Assembly (NCBI RefSeq): GCF_001704415.2
Contig: NC_030811.1
Location: 6,482,501 to 6,546,500 of the forward strand
Direction of reading: 5' to 3'
Length of the DNA stretch: 64,000 nucleotides
From: Capra hircus
Taxonomy: Eukaryota; Chordata; Mammalia; Artiodactyla; Bovidae
The translations under genes were made by a program, and so were the position numbers. Positions 41,987-53,094 of this stretch are shown piece after piece; the first letter of the stretch is position 1, and every line of letters begins with the position of its first letter. A model generated the notes under the pieces. The model was given only the letters and a program-made list of their open reading frames with translations, had not been told where the DNA came from and searched no databases.

Positions 41987-42363
41987 ATATTATTTCTTTA
42001 AGCTAGCTACATTATTTAGTTTATTTCTGTTAGAAAAACACCAAATTTGAAGTCTTTGCTGTTTTTTTCTGCTCACTCTTCCAGCTCTCACTAATAATGT
42101 CTTGTTTTAATAACATCTATTAATTAATTAATTATTATTATTATTTACCATTTTGGCTATTTTAAAGTGTAAATTTCAGTGACATCAGTACATTCACATT
42201 GTTGTGCATCCGTCACCACCATCCATCTCCAGAGATTTTCGTTATCCTAAACGGAAGCTCTGTACCCATTAAATACTAACTCCCCATGTCCCCCTCTCTC
42301 CAGCCCTTAGTAACCACCATTCTGTTTTTAGTCTCTATGAATTTGACTACTCTAGGCACCTTA

Positions 42364-42597
42364 GTACTCTTGCTTGGAAAATCCCATAGACGGAGGAGCC
42401 TGGTAGGCTGCAGTCCATGGGGTCGTGAAGAGTCGGACACAACAGAGTGAATTCCCTTTCACTTTTCACTTTCATGCATTGGAGAAGGAAATGGCAACCC
42501 ACTCCAGCGTTTTTGCCTGGAGAATCCCAAGGACGGCGGAGCCTGGTGGGCTGCCGTCTATGGAATCGCATGGAGTCGGACACGACTGAAGCGACTT

Positions 42598-42634
<37 letters not shown>
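42364..42634 (+). mobile_element. Bov-A2 SINE with 12 AGC units
   Basis: A two-unit Bov-A2 ending in (AGC)12 at 42598-42633. Flanked by AGGCACCTTA (42354-42363 and 42634-42643). Confidence 0.95.
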
Positions 42635-42636
<2 letters not shown>

Positions 42637-42906
42637 CACCTTATATCAAATCCTGAAAGATGACACTGTGAAAGTGCTGCACTCAATATGCCAGCAAATT
42701 TGGAAAACTCAGCAGTGGCCACAGGACTGAAAAATGTCAGTTTTCATTCCAATCCCAAAGAAAGGTAATGCCAAAAAATGTTCAAACTATCACACAATTG
42801 CTCTCATCTCACATGCTAGTAAAGTAATGCTTAAAATTCTCCAAGCCAGGCTTCAGCAATATGTGAACCATGAGCTTGTTCAAGCTGGTTTTAGAAAAGG
42901 CAGAGA

Positions 42907-44207
42907 TGCCGGGAGCCAGAGTGAGGAACTACGCCCAAGGCAAAGGTCATGAGGAAGGAGGCTTCAGCATATGCAAAGGTGGGATCGAGCCTCAGGAAAC
43001 ACCCTGTTTCTGAGCATCTACCCCCAAAACTAGAGTCTGCCCACTTTACTGTTGTATGCTCTCACCTACACCTCTGACTTTATGGGGGGCTATCCCCCAT
43101 CACCTCTCTCAGAGAAGGAGTTAACCTACAGCTCCAGTTAATAAAATTTCCTGGGCGTGACAAGAGTGTTTCAACTTATGAACTCCTCTGAAGTTTATCT
43201 AGTCTGCCTGTACAGGTTTGTCCGGCCACATGTGATTGTTTACAGCCTCCCAACCATGAGAGGCACGAGATGTTTTAGACTTACTAAAGGCAGATTCTTT
43301 TAGGAAGTTGGAAATTATTAGTATAGTGGGCTGATTAGGAATTATATTGGTGAAGGGTTTTTCATTTGTTGGGCCAATATTTGCTGCTAAATCTCCATAT
43401 TCCCTGCCTTTATAATGAATATGACTAGTATATAGAAGAAATAAGTATTAACCTTTAAGATTAATCATATTAACCTTAGGCTAAGTAAATTCCTTTCTTA
43501 ATTGTAACCCACTATACCTTCACCCTATAGGAATGCAGCTTCATCTGGTACCTTCGGAGGGTGGTGCCTGGTTTAAGAAAAATCACCCCTGGAAAATAAG
43601 TTTTTGGTTGACTGACCGTTATCAGAAAGAAAGGATCATAAAATGTCAGCAGGCCTCATGGCCAGAAGATGATGTAAAACCCCTAAAACCTTTTGTATAC
43701 ATTTATATGAAGCACCTGATTTTGATAAAGGTCAGGACTGCCGACCCCCACGTGACTCTGAAATTTCCATTTGTCTCTATGTGTAACAAAAGGTATATAA
43801 GCAAACCTGAAAATAAAGAAAACGGATCAGTTTCTGGAAAGACTGATTCCCCTGTGTCGTTCTTTCTTGTTCTCCGTTTTTCTGGCTGAATTCCCATCTG
43901 GAGCGTGGGTGCTTGCCAAGCCTGCTAATTTTGCCCTGGCTTTTAAGTTCCACGTGATGGGGAGCACAAGGCGGGGCACCCTCCAATATTCAAGCGGCGC
44001 TGGTGGCCTACGTAGGTGGTGCAAGCTTCTTGTCTCGAAGCTTTATTGGTATCCCACGTAAACCAAGTTATTCAGCCTCTTTTTCTCTACTAATTTGCCT
44101 ACTACACTATTTCTTTCTAATCTACCTCTATATCTTTAATTAAGCAATTAATTCCTAGGATGCTGACTCTGTCCCCGCTTTGAATTACCCTGGATCCACG
44201 GGGGCTG
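42907..44207 (+). mobile_element. Solo LTR 2, inside a BovB
   Basis: Runs from TGCCGGGAGCC to GGATCCACGGGGGCTG, lacking the last ~10 bases of the LTR. It replaces about 33 bases of BovB reverse-transcriptase sequence, and no target duplication is visible. A TATATAA at 43794-43800 and AATAAA at 43812-43817 are kept. It is the same family as the LTRs at 34465 and 49311 but on the opposite strand. No internal viral sequence is present. Confidence 0.9.
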
Positions 44208-44956
44208 ATCATGGAAAAAGCAAGAGAATTCCAGAAAAACATCTATTTATGCTTTATTGACTATGCCAAAGCCTTTGACTGTGTGGATGACAATAAACTG
44301 TGGAAAATTCTGAGAGAGATGGGAATACCAGACCAGCTGACCTCCTTCTTGAGAAACCTGTATGCAGATCAGGAAGCAACAGTTAGAACTGGACATGGAA
44401 CAATAGACTGGTTCCAAATAGGAAAAGGAGTACATTAAGGCTGTATATTGTCACCCTGCTTATTTAACTTCTATGCAGAGTACATCATGAGAAACCCTGG
44501 GCTGGAAGCACAAGCTGGCATCAAGATTGCTGGGAGAAATATCAATAACCTCAGATATGCAGATGACACCACTTTATGGCAGAAAGTGAAGAAGAACTAA
44601 AGAGCCTGTTGATGAAAGTGAAGGAGGAGAGCGAAAAAGTTGGCTTAAAGCTCAACATTCAGAAAGCGAAGATCATGGCATCCGGTCCCATCACTTCATG
44701 GGAAATAGATGGGGTAACAGTGGAAACAGTGTCAGACTTTATTTCTCTGGGCTCCAAAATCACTGGAGATGGTGACTGCAGCCATGAAATTAAAAGACAC
44801 TTACTCCTTGGAAGGAAAGTTATGATCAACCTAAAGAGCATATTAAAAAGCAGAGACATTACTTTGCCAACAAAGGTCTGTCTAGTCAAAACGATGGTTT
44901 TTCCAGTGGTCATGTATGGATGTGAGAGTTGGACTATAAAGAAAGCTGAGTGCTGA
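44208..44956 (+). pseudogene. BovB reverse transcriptase fragment after the LTR
   Basis: Two blocks: 44211-44438 (EFQKNIYLCFIDYAKAFDCV, catalytic Asp) and 44576-44956. A stop after GKGVH at 44437 and a frameshift just past YADD break it. Confidence 0.88.
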
Positions 44957-45348
44957 AGAATTGATGCTTTTGAACTGTGGTGTTGGAGAAGACTCTTGAG
45001 AGTCCCTTGAACTGCACAGAGATCCAACCAGTCCATTCTAAAGGAGATCAGTCTTGGGTGTTTATTGGAAGGACTAATGCTGAAGCTGAAATTCCAATAC
45101 TTCAGGCACCTGATGCGAAGAGCTGACTCATTTGGAAAGACCCTGATGTGGGGAAAGATTGAGGGAAAGATTGCCCAACTCGATGGACATGGGTGGACTC
45201 CGAGAGTTGGTGATGGCATGCTGCAGTTCATGGGGTCACAAAGAGTCAGACATGACTGAGCAACTGAACTGAATTGACCTGAACTGAGGCACCTTATACA
45301 AGTGGAATTATGCAATATTTATTCTTTTGTGTCTAGAATATTTCACTT

Positions 45349-45607
45349 GCAGAAGGCAATGGCACCCCACTCCAGTACTCTTGCTTGGAAAATCCCATGG
45401 ATGGAGGAGCCTGGTAGGCTGCAGTCCATGGGGTTGTGAAGAGTCAGACATGACTGAGCGACTTCACTTTCACTTTTCACTTTCATGCATTGGAGAGGGA
45501 AATGGCAACACACTCCAGTGTTCCTGCCTGGAGAATCCCTGGGATGGCGGAGCCTGGTGGGCTGCCATCTATCGGGTCACACAGAGTCGGACACGACTGA
45601 AGCAACT

Positions 45608-45652
<45 letters not shown>

Positions 45653-45656
45653 CAGC
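45349..45656 (+). mobile_element. Bov-A2 SINE with 14 CAG units
   Basis: A two-unit Bov-A2 with (CAG)14 at 45608-45649 then TAGCAGC. ATATTTCACTT repeats at 45338-45348 and 45657-45667. Confidence 0.96.
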
Positions 45657-45819
45657 ATATTTCACTTAGTATGATGTCTTCAAGGTTCACCTATATTGTA
45701 GCCTATATCAGAATGTCCTTCCTTTTTTGAGGATGAACAGTGTTCCACTATATAGAGCACATTTTGTTCATCCATTCTTTTGTTGATGGGCGATTTGGTC
45801 TGTATTACAATGAATTGCA

Positions 45820-45967
45820 GGGATGGTTGGATGGCATCATCAACTCAATGGACATGAGTTTGAGCAAATTCCAGGAGATAGTGAAGGACCGGGAAGTTTG
45901 GCATGTTGCAGTCCATGGGGTCACAAAGAGTCTAAAGTGACTTAATGACTGAGCAATGATAACAGCA
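45820..45967 (+). mobile_element. Very short BovB 3' fragment
   Basis: The last ~148 bases of BovB, with the 13-base repeat ACAATGAATTGCA at 45807-45819 and 45968-45980. Confidence 0.95.
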
Positions 45968-45980
45968 ACAATGAATTGCA

Positions 45981-47346
45981 ATGGTAAATAAACCCTCTTG
46001 TTGTTGTATACAAGAGTGATAGTGGAGAGAGATAAGGGGATAACTTCTAAATATTTGTTAGATGAATCAGTAAGTGGCATGCATTATTTTTTCCCAGCTG
46101 TGAGTAGAGTTTTGTGTGCATTGGGACCAACAGGACATATCTGTGGGGAACTGAGTAAGGCAACGTTTCTCAATGTGGGGTTAGAAGAACATTTCCACTA
46201 AGATACACACGAGAACCATCTGGAGGCTTTCTGAGTTATCCTACTATTCTTGGTTGAAATACATTTGTTCCATTTTTGGAACCAATGGGTTACTGTTAGC
46301 ATACAGTCCCAAGAGTAGATGGTCCCCACATCCATCAGTCCCCCTTTTCTAGGAGCAGCCCTAAATTTCCATTCAGGGATCCACTTTTTTTTCTCATTGG
46401 CTGTGTGTTCGTGGTGGGGCTTTATCCTCAGTTCTAGGCATATGACCTGTGACCCAAACTTAGATTAAGAAGCAGGTCTTTTCCCCCAGACCATGGGGAT
46501 TGTTTCAGGAGTGGGCACATGGCCAAAGTCCATCCCGTCAGAATAAATCTTGGGGGCTACCAGAGAAGGCTCTTGAACTTGTTGCTGAACTTGAACCTGC
46601 AAGGATGTAGAGTTGGAGCTGTAGCAGCCACCTTGCACCCATGGGAGGTTTTCCTGGAACTGCCAAGACCCCCCCTCCTCCATGGACTTGAGATGATGAC
46701 AACCTGTGGAAGGCAGAGCTGAGAGGAGGGAAAAAAATCCACTGCTGATGGTGTTGCTCAAGGTCTGAATTCAGCAGTGTCTGAAGCCAGATTGCTCCTT
46801 GACCATTTGAGTATGTGCCCAGTAAGTAAGCTTTTGCTTAAGCCTCTTGCAGTTTGAGGTAATTCTAATTAATAGGCTGAGAGTCTGGGATAAGGTGACT
46901 GACATTTAAATGGGTGTCCAGGAGTCTCCAAGTTCCAGACCCTAGAGGGCTGAACTTAAAGCCTCCTGGATGGGTGTTGTTTTAGGGGGTGAACCCAGGT
47001 GTACTTACTCCATTGCTGTTATTTGGGAGGGGGGATAAATATTGTAGTGGGAGGAGGGGGGAAGTCACATGTGCACCACTGTGATTTTTACATTCTACTG
47101 CCACCCTTCCCCTCATTTATCACACCCTTAAGAGTGAATTGGTTTATATTCACGCTTTGGAGGGAATGTACTTAAATTATGCATAAATAAGTCCTCAAAA
47201 CACATCACTCTAGTGTGTACCAACATTATCAATATATCAATGAAGCATTCAATTTTGACTAATCTTTATTATCTACATATTTTGTTTTATTTTAAATATT
47301 TATAATTTCAAAGAGCATTACTTAAGGATCCCACTCTAAAAATACA
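45981..47346. other. Unassigned DNA
   Basis: Around 46160-46240 the text 'aacgtttctcaatgtggggt' vaguely recalls an ancient hAT-type repeat. No exon with splice signals and coding similarity was found; open frames stay below 100 codons. Confidence 0.4.
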
Positions 47347-48028
47347 TTAAAAACCTAAGATCATGGTATCTGGTCCCATCACTTCATGGCAAATTGAATG
47401 CGAAAAAGTAGGAGTGACAGATTTTATTTTCTTGGGCTCTCAAACTGCAGACGGTGACCACAGCCATGAAATTAAAAGACACTTGCTCCTTGGAAGGAAA
47501 GCTATGCCAAACCTAGACATCGTATTAAAAAGCAAGCACATCACTTTGCTGACAAAGGTCTGTATAGTCAAAACTATGGTCTTTTTTCAATAGTCATGTA
47601 TGGATACAAGAATTGGACCGGAAAGAAGGCTGAGTACTGAAGAACTGATGCTTTCGAATTGTGGTGCTGGATAAGACTCTTGAGAGTCCCTTGGACTGCA
47701 AGGAGATCCAACCAGTCAATCCTAAAGGAAATCAACCCTAAGTATTCATTGGAAGGACTGATGCTGAAGCTGAAGCTCCAATACTTTGGCCAACTGATGG
47801 GAAGAACTGACTCATTGGAAAAGACCCTGATGCTGGGAAAGATTGAAGGCAGGAGGAGAAGAGGGCAACACAGGGTGAGATGGTTGGATGGCATCACCAA
47901 CTCAATGGACATGAACTTGTGCAAACTCTGGAAGATAGTGGAGGACAGGGAAGCCTGGCAAGCTGCAGTCCATGGGGTCGCAAAGAGTCAGACATGACTT
48001 AGCAACTGAACAACAACAACAACAAAGG
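47347..48028 (+). mobile_element. 5'-truncated BovB
   Basis: A forward BovB starting in the MVSGPITSWQIE-equivalent region, ending in CTGAACAACAACAAC. It is diverged and frameshifted near 47593. Confidence 0.92.
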
Positions 48029-48754
48029 ACATTTTTAAGCACACAGAGCTATAGTCAAGAGTAACACACCTCACCCATATCCCTCAGACTACTTTTTCTA
48101 CTTTTAGCAAGCATTTACCTTGATCAGATCTAGTTTCATCTATACCCCCCTTATAGTTCCTCCCTTTGGAGAATTTGTTTTATTCTGAAGGTGTTTGCTG
48201 GTTTTTGTAGTGAAGAGCTGTGTTTAATACCAGATGAGACTCACGTTGTCTCAGCTTCTGATCAGTCAGAGGACCTGGTTTCAGAAAATAATGCAGGAAG
48301 GATGTTAAAGTAGAATCTGCAAACTTTTAGTGATTATTTCTGGTATTGAATTTTTCATCATTCATGGACTAGTGGCTGGTTATGGAAGGTGCCAAGAGTC
48401 AGAGGAAATCACTGGTACCCAACTAGAAGGATTATTGGATGGTGTAATTAACCAGGTTCAGATTGAGGCTTTAGCAACAGAGAAATGAACAGATATCACC
48501 TCAGTATGATACTATATTAAACCTGAACATCTTGGGGTATGTTGGGGGCTTTTAAAAAGTTTCTTGTGAGGGGAGTTTTGGGGATTTTCAATTGTGAAAC
48601 ATTCATACTTGTTTTTATTTTTAGTGCAGAATTGTTCTTCTTTTTCTTTCTAAAGCTCTTGGTTATTCCTTTGGCCAGCATCGATCTTCACTTACCTACC
48701 CGTTCCCAGGTGTCTTAACAACTGAAGCTCACTTGTATTTTTCTTGGTACTTGT
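48029..48754. other. Unassigned DNA
   Basis: No exon or repeat recognised; no open frame above 60 codons. Confidence 0.4.
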
Positions 48755-48837
48755 TTATCTTTATTGAGGTATAATTGATGTATAATGAACTGTACATATT
48801 TAAAGGATGCAGAGTTTTGGCATATATACACCACGAT

Positions 48838-49057
48838 TGTTATTTAGTTGCTAAATCATGTCTGACTCTTTTTGCGACCCCATGGACTCTAGAGACTGTA
48901 GCCTGCCATTCTTGTCTGTCCATGGGATTCTCCAGGCAAGAACACTGGAGCGGGTTGCCATTTCCTCCTCCAGGGAAGCTTCCAAACCAAGGGATTGAAC
49001 CCAGGTCTCCTGCATTGCAGGCAGATTCTGTACCGCTGAGCCACCAGGGAAGCCCCA
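48838..49057 (-). mobile_element. Bov-tA SINE
   Basis: A complete reverse Bov-tA. No convincing target repeat. Confidence 0.92.
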
Positions 49058-49310
49058 TAACATGATTAAAGTAGTGAAAATATGCATTACCTCCCTAAAG
49101 GGTCCCTGTGCTCTTTGGCAATCTCTCCCTCCTGGGCCTTCTCTCCCTGCATCACCAGGCAACCCCTGACTTGCTTTTTGTCAATGTAGATTAGTATACA
49201 TTTTTTAGAGTTTTGTATAAGTGGAATCATGCAATCCATATACATCTTGTCTGTTTGACTTCTTTCACTCAGACTAATGATTTTTTTCAATAAATCTGAT
49301 TTTGCTTTTT

Positions 49311-50629
49311 GACCAGGGTCCAGCCCCGGTGGATCCAGGGTAATTCAAAGTGGGGACAGAGTCAGCATCCTAGGAATTAATTGCTTAATTAAAGATATGG
49401 AGGGAGATTAGAAAGAAATAGTATAGTAGGAAAATACTAGTGGAGAAAAAGAGGCTGAATAACTTGGTTTACATGGAATACAAGTAAAACCTCGAGACAA
49501 GAGGTTTGTACCACCTACGTAGGCCACCAGCGCCTACTTGAATAGCGGAGGGTGGCCTGCCTTGGGCTCCCTCTCACGTGGGTGTTAGAAGCCAGGGCAA
49601 AGTTAGCAGGCTTGGCGAGCATCCACGCTCCAGAAGGGAATTCAGCCAGAAGGGGAAAGAAAGAACAAAACACAGGAATCAGTCTTTCCAGAAACTGATC
49701 TGATTTCTTTATTTTCAGGTTTGGGTATATACCTTTTGTTACACATAGAGACAAATGGAAATTTTAAAGTCACACGGGGGTCAGCAGTCCTGACCTTTAT
49801 CAAAATCAGGTGCTTCATATAAATGTATACAGAAAAGTCTTAGGGGTTTTACATCATCTTCTGGCCAGGGGGCCTGCTAACATTTTATGACCCCTTCTTT
49901 CTGATAACGGTCAGTCAACCAGAAAACTTATTTTTTCCAGGGGTGATTTTTTTCTTTAACTAGGCGCCACCCTCCGAAGGTACCAGATAAAGTTGCATTC
50001 CTATAGGGTGAGGGTATAGTGGGTTACAATTAAGAAAGGAATTTACTTAGCCTAAGTTTTATCATGATTAATATCAAAGGTTAATACTTATTTCTCTTAT
50101 ATGCTAGTTATGTTCAATAATGTGTATAAGGGCAAGGAATATGGAGACTTAGCAGCAAATATTGGCCCAACAAATGAAAACCCTTCACCAGTATAATTTC
50201 TAACCACCCACTATACTAATAACTTCTAACTTCTTAAAAGAATCTGTATTTAGAAAGTTTAAAGCATCTCGTGCCTCTCATGGTTGGGAGGCTGTAAACA
50301 ATCACATGTGGCCAGATGAACCTGTTCAGGCAGGCTAGAGAACCTTCAGAGGAGTTTGTAAGTTGAAACACTCTTGTCACGCCCAGGAATTTTTATTGAC
50401 TGGAGCTGTAGGTTAACTCCTTCTCTGAGAGAGGTGGTGGGGGACAGCCCCCCATAAAGTCAGAGGTATAGGTGAGAGCATAAAGCAGTAAAGTAGGCAG
50501 ACTCTGGTTTTAGGGGTAGATGCTCGGGAACAGGGTGTTTCTTGAGGCTCAATCCTGCCTTTATGTATACCGTGCCTTCTTCCTCATGACCTTTGCCATG
50601 GGCGGAGTTCCTCACGCTGTCTCCCAACA
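49311..50629 (-). mobile_element. Solo LTR 3 of the same retrovirus family
   Basis: Runs from GACCAGGGTCCAGC to CTCCCAACA, about 1319 bases, with CTTTTT on both sides (49305-49310 and 50630-50635). The terminal T of the usual TG end appears lost or merged with the duplication. No gag, pol or env sequence remains. Confidence 0.88.
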
Positions 50630-50635
50630 CTTTTT

Positions 50636-51109
50636 AAATTTAAGTTTTATCTTATATTGGAGTATACTTGATTTACAATGCTGTGTTAGCTTCAGGTGCT
50701 GTTTTATGTTTTGTTTTCAGTAAACTTTTAAAAAAATTTTTTACTTTTTATTTTACGCTATAGGATCTTCCCTGGTGGCTCAGACGGTAAAGTGTCTTCC
50801 TACAATGCCTACCATGTGGGAGACCCGGGTTCAATCCCTGGGTCGGGAAGATCTCCTGGAGAAGGAAATGGCAACCCACTCCAGTATTCTTGCCTGGAAA
50901 ATCCCATGGATGGTGGAACCTGGTAGCTACAGTCCATGGGGTCGCAAAGAGTCAGACACGACTGAGCGACTTCCCTTTATCCCTTTATAGTTGATCTATA
51001 ATGTATTAGATTCAGGGTTTTTTGGTGTATTTTCAGTAAACTTGATTTACAAAAAAATTAATTTTATTTCATTTAAATTTTAAATTTTATATTGGAGTTT
51101 AGTTGATTT
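50636..51109 (-). mobile_element. L1-like AT-rich tails around a Bov-tA
   Basis: Two similar stretches, 50640-50710 and 51050-51110, both read like reverse L1 3' ends ('tatattggagtatacttgat' and 'tatattggagtttagttgat'). Confidence 0.55.
50763..50975 (+). mobile_element. Bov-tA SINE
   Basis: A forward Bov-tA with a strong A box (TGGCTCAGACGG) and B box (GGTTCAATCCC), and a ~10-base insertion in the head. Confidence 0.95.
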
Positions 51110-51542
51110 ACTAAGTCTAATGATTTTGAGATTCATCCATGTTGTTGTGTATCAGTAGCTCATTTCTTTTTATTTAGAGGTTACATTCCATTGTGTGGAT
51201 ATGCCACAGTTTCTTCATCTGATCACCTGTTGATGGATATCTGGGTTGTTTCTGGTTTTGGACCACCACAGGTAAAGCATCTGTAAACAGTCAGGAGGTA
51301 CAGGTCTCTATGGACACATTCTTTCTTTTCTCTTGGGAAATACCTAGGAATGAGATGGCTGAAAGATCATGGTCTATGGTTACTTTTAAAGAAAGCAACC
51401 AAGTGCTTTCCAAAGCCATGGCGCCATTTTATAACCCAACCATGTCCTCCACATGCTCTCCAGCACTTGGTGCGGTCAGTGTATTTAGTCCTAAGCATTC
51501 CAGGAGTCCTCTTTAGTCCTGCATAGTGTTTCCATGAAATCG

Positions 51543-51745
51543 CTGTGCTGTATGCTCAGTCACTCAGTTCTGTCCAACTCTGCGACCCCATGGACTGTGG
51601 GCTCCTCTGTGGAATTCTCCAGGCAAGAATACTGGAGTAGGTTGCCATTTCCTCCTTCAGGGGATCTTCCTGACCCAGGGATCAAACCAGAGTCTCCTGC
51701 ATTGGCAGGTGGATTCTTAACCTCTGAGCCACCAGGGAAGCTCCT
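51543..51745 (-). mobile_element. Bov-tA SINE
   Basis: A reverse Bov-tA with a small deletion in the body (51597-51612). Confidence 0.93.
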
Positions 51746-52534
51746 ACTGATGAACTTTTACCTCTTTTCCTGTGTTTTTGTTTCTAGAAACAAAGCTGCG
51801 ATCCTGGGTTGTGTAACTGGAGCTCTTATTTCTGTGAGATGGAGTCTTTGGAATAGGATTTCTCACTGAACAGTATAAATATTTAAAAATGCAATAAATA
51901 TAATCAGAGTACTTTCCGAAAAAGGCTGGAATTGCTTACATTTTATCCGCAGTGCATTAAAATGGCCTTTGTCCTTCTTAATCTTGCTATTAACTCTTCA
52001 CAGTAGTAGATACAGAACACATTTTAATTTGTGCAAATCGTTTCGATGTTTATCTCCTTGACTATTTGTGAAGTTGAGTATCTTTTCATATAAGTATTGG
52101 CTATTTGTTGTTCTTCTTGAACAATCTACACATTTATTGCACATTTTCCTTGATTTCTGTGAGCTTTTTTTATAATATGGATTTTTAAGATTTCATTTTT
52201 TTTTCAGATCTTGTTTTTTTGTCTTTAACTTTGATATCATAATAAGATATTAAAGGTATCTTATTTTGGATAACTTCTGGCTTCATGTGTTGGTTAAGAA
52301 AGTATACCCAATTCTTGTCATCTTATTTTTTACAGATAAGAATTTAATCTTCCTTGGGTTTTTATGTAGTGTGGGGTAGGAGCTCAGTTTTATCAGCTTC
52401 AAGTTAGAAACCCTTTTGGGTAAGCACCACTTACTACATAAATCATTGTTTTTCTGCCTTTGTCTTAATAATCCCATTATTAACTGGGATTCTACTTACT
52501 GGTTTGTGTTTTCTTTTTTTAAGGAAAATATTTA
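51746..52534 (-). mobile_element. Old L1 remnants
   Basis: Several patches recall reverse old L1 ('gagtatcttttcatataagt', 'tctggcttcatgtgttggtt'). Boundaries are unclear. Confidence 0.5.
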
Positions 52535-52700
52535 TTTATATGGTTCCTCCCGGTTTTAGCTGCAGCATGCAGGATCTTTTAGTGTGGCATATGAACTCTT
52601 TGTTTTGGCCTGTGGGATCTAGTTCCCTGGCCAGAGATTGAATCCTGACCCCCTGTATTGGAAGTGTGTATCTTAGCCACTGGACCACCAGGGAAGCCCC
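52535..52700 (-). mobile_element. CHR-type tRNA-Glu SINE
   Basis: Reverse copy: the head is at the right (GACCACCAGGGAAGCCCC) and the older CHR 3' part at the left. Confidence 0.8.
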
Positions 52701-53079
52701 TGATTTGTCTTTTATGTCAATACCAGACTGATTTGATTATGCAGGCATTTTTCATCCAAAGAAAATAGTTAATAAATATTAATGTTGAGAAAGTATTAGT
52801 TAATTCTACATTCAAAATGTTGGGATTTCAATTGAATTAAATTACATACATAGCAATTTTGGAAGAATGTGTGTTTTTATGCTAGTATAATATTTTTATA
52901 CAAGAACACAGTGTTGTTGAAACTGGGTCTCTGTACATGGGTACTGAGCTGAATCTCGAGACACGGGTTTGGGTGAAGTAGGAAAGAATAGTTTTACTGC
53001 AAGATGCCAAGCAAGGAAACTGGGGCAGCTTGTGATTAAAAGACCCAAACTCCTTGCAGGCTTTCAAGGAAAGGTTTAT
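52701..53079. other. Unassigned DNA; right part may be an old LTR-like repeat
   Basis: 52900-53079 and 62335-62570 read as one old repeat split by L1-B ('gcaagatgccaagcaaggaa' on the left, 'gattggttggtggtgaggtc' on the right). The family is not named. Confidence 0.45.
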
Positions 53080-53094
53080 AAAGACAAGATGAGG

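Larger units (their letters stand above)
42646..45287 (+). mobile_element. BovB split by a solo LTR
   Basis: A forward BovB, 42646-42906 and 44208-45287, starting in the linker before the reverse transcriptase. The YADD motif region is at about 44555-44570, followed by a frameshift. The end has GAACTGAATTGACC-type tail text. The 11-base repeat GGCACCTTATA (42635-42645 and 45288-45298) bounds the whole element. Confidence 0.94.
42155..45980 (-). mobile_element. Old L1 host sequence carrying five younger insertions
   Basis: Pieces at 42155-42363, 45288-45348, 45657-45819 and 45968-45980 read as one reverse old L1 3' region ('catccatctccagagatttt', 'caagtggaattatgcaatat', 'catccattcttttgttgatg'). 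Removing the inserted SINEs and BovBs restores continuity. Confidence 0.75.
48755..51540 (-). mobile_element. Old L1 host sequence carrying SINEs and a solo LTR
   Basis: Reverse old L1 text at 48755-48837, 49060-49300 and 51110-51540 ('agtggaatcatgcaatccat', 'gttgatggatatctgggttg'). The L1 phrase 'actaatgattt' at 49272 recurs as 'tctaatgatttt' at 51116, suggesting what lies between was inserted. Confidence 0.72.

Noticed and set aside
45483..45665. Poly-Ala or poly-Ser frames from the CAG run as coding repeat
   Set aside because: They are the tail of a Bov-A2 SINE with its own target duplication.
34465..50629. A complete provirus between the similar LTRs
   Set aside because: The LTRs lie in mixed orientation, two have their own target repeats, and no gag, pol or env sequence lies between them.
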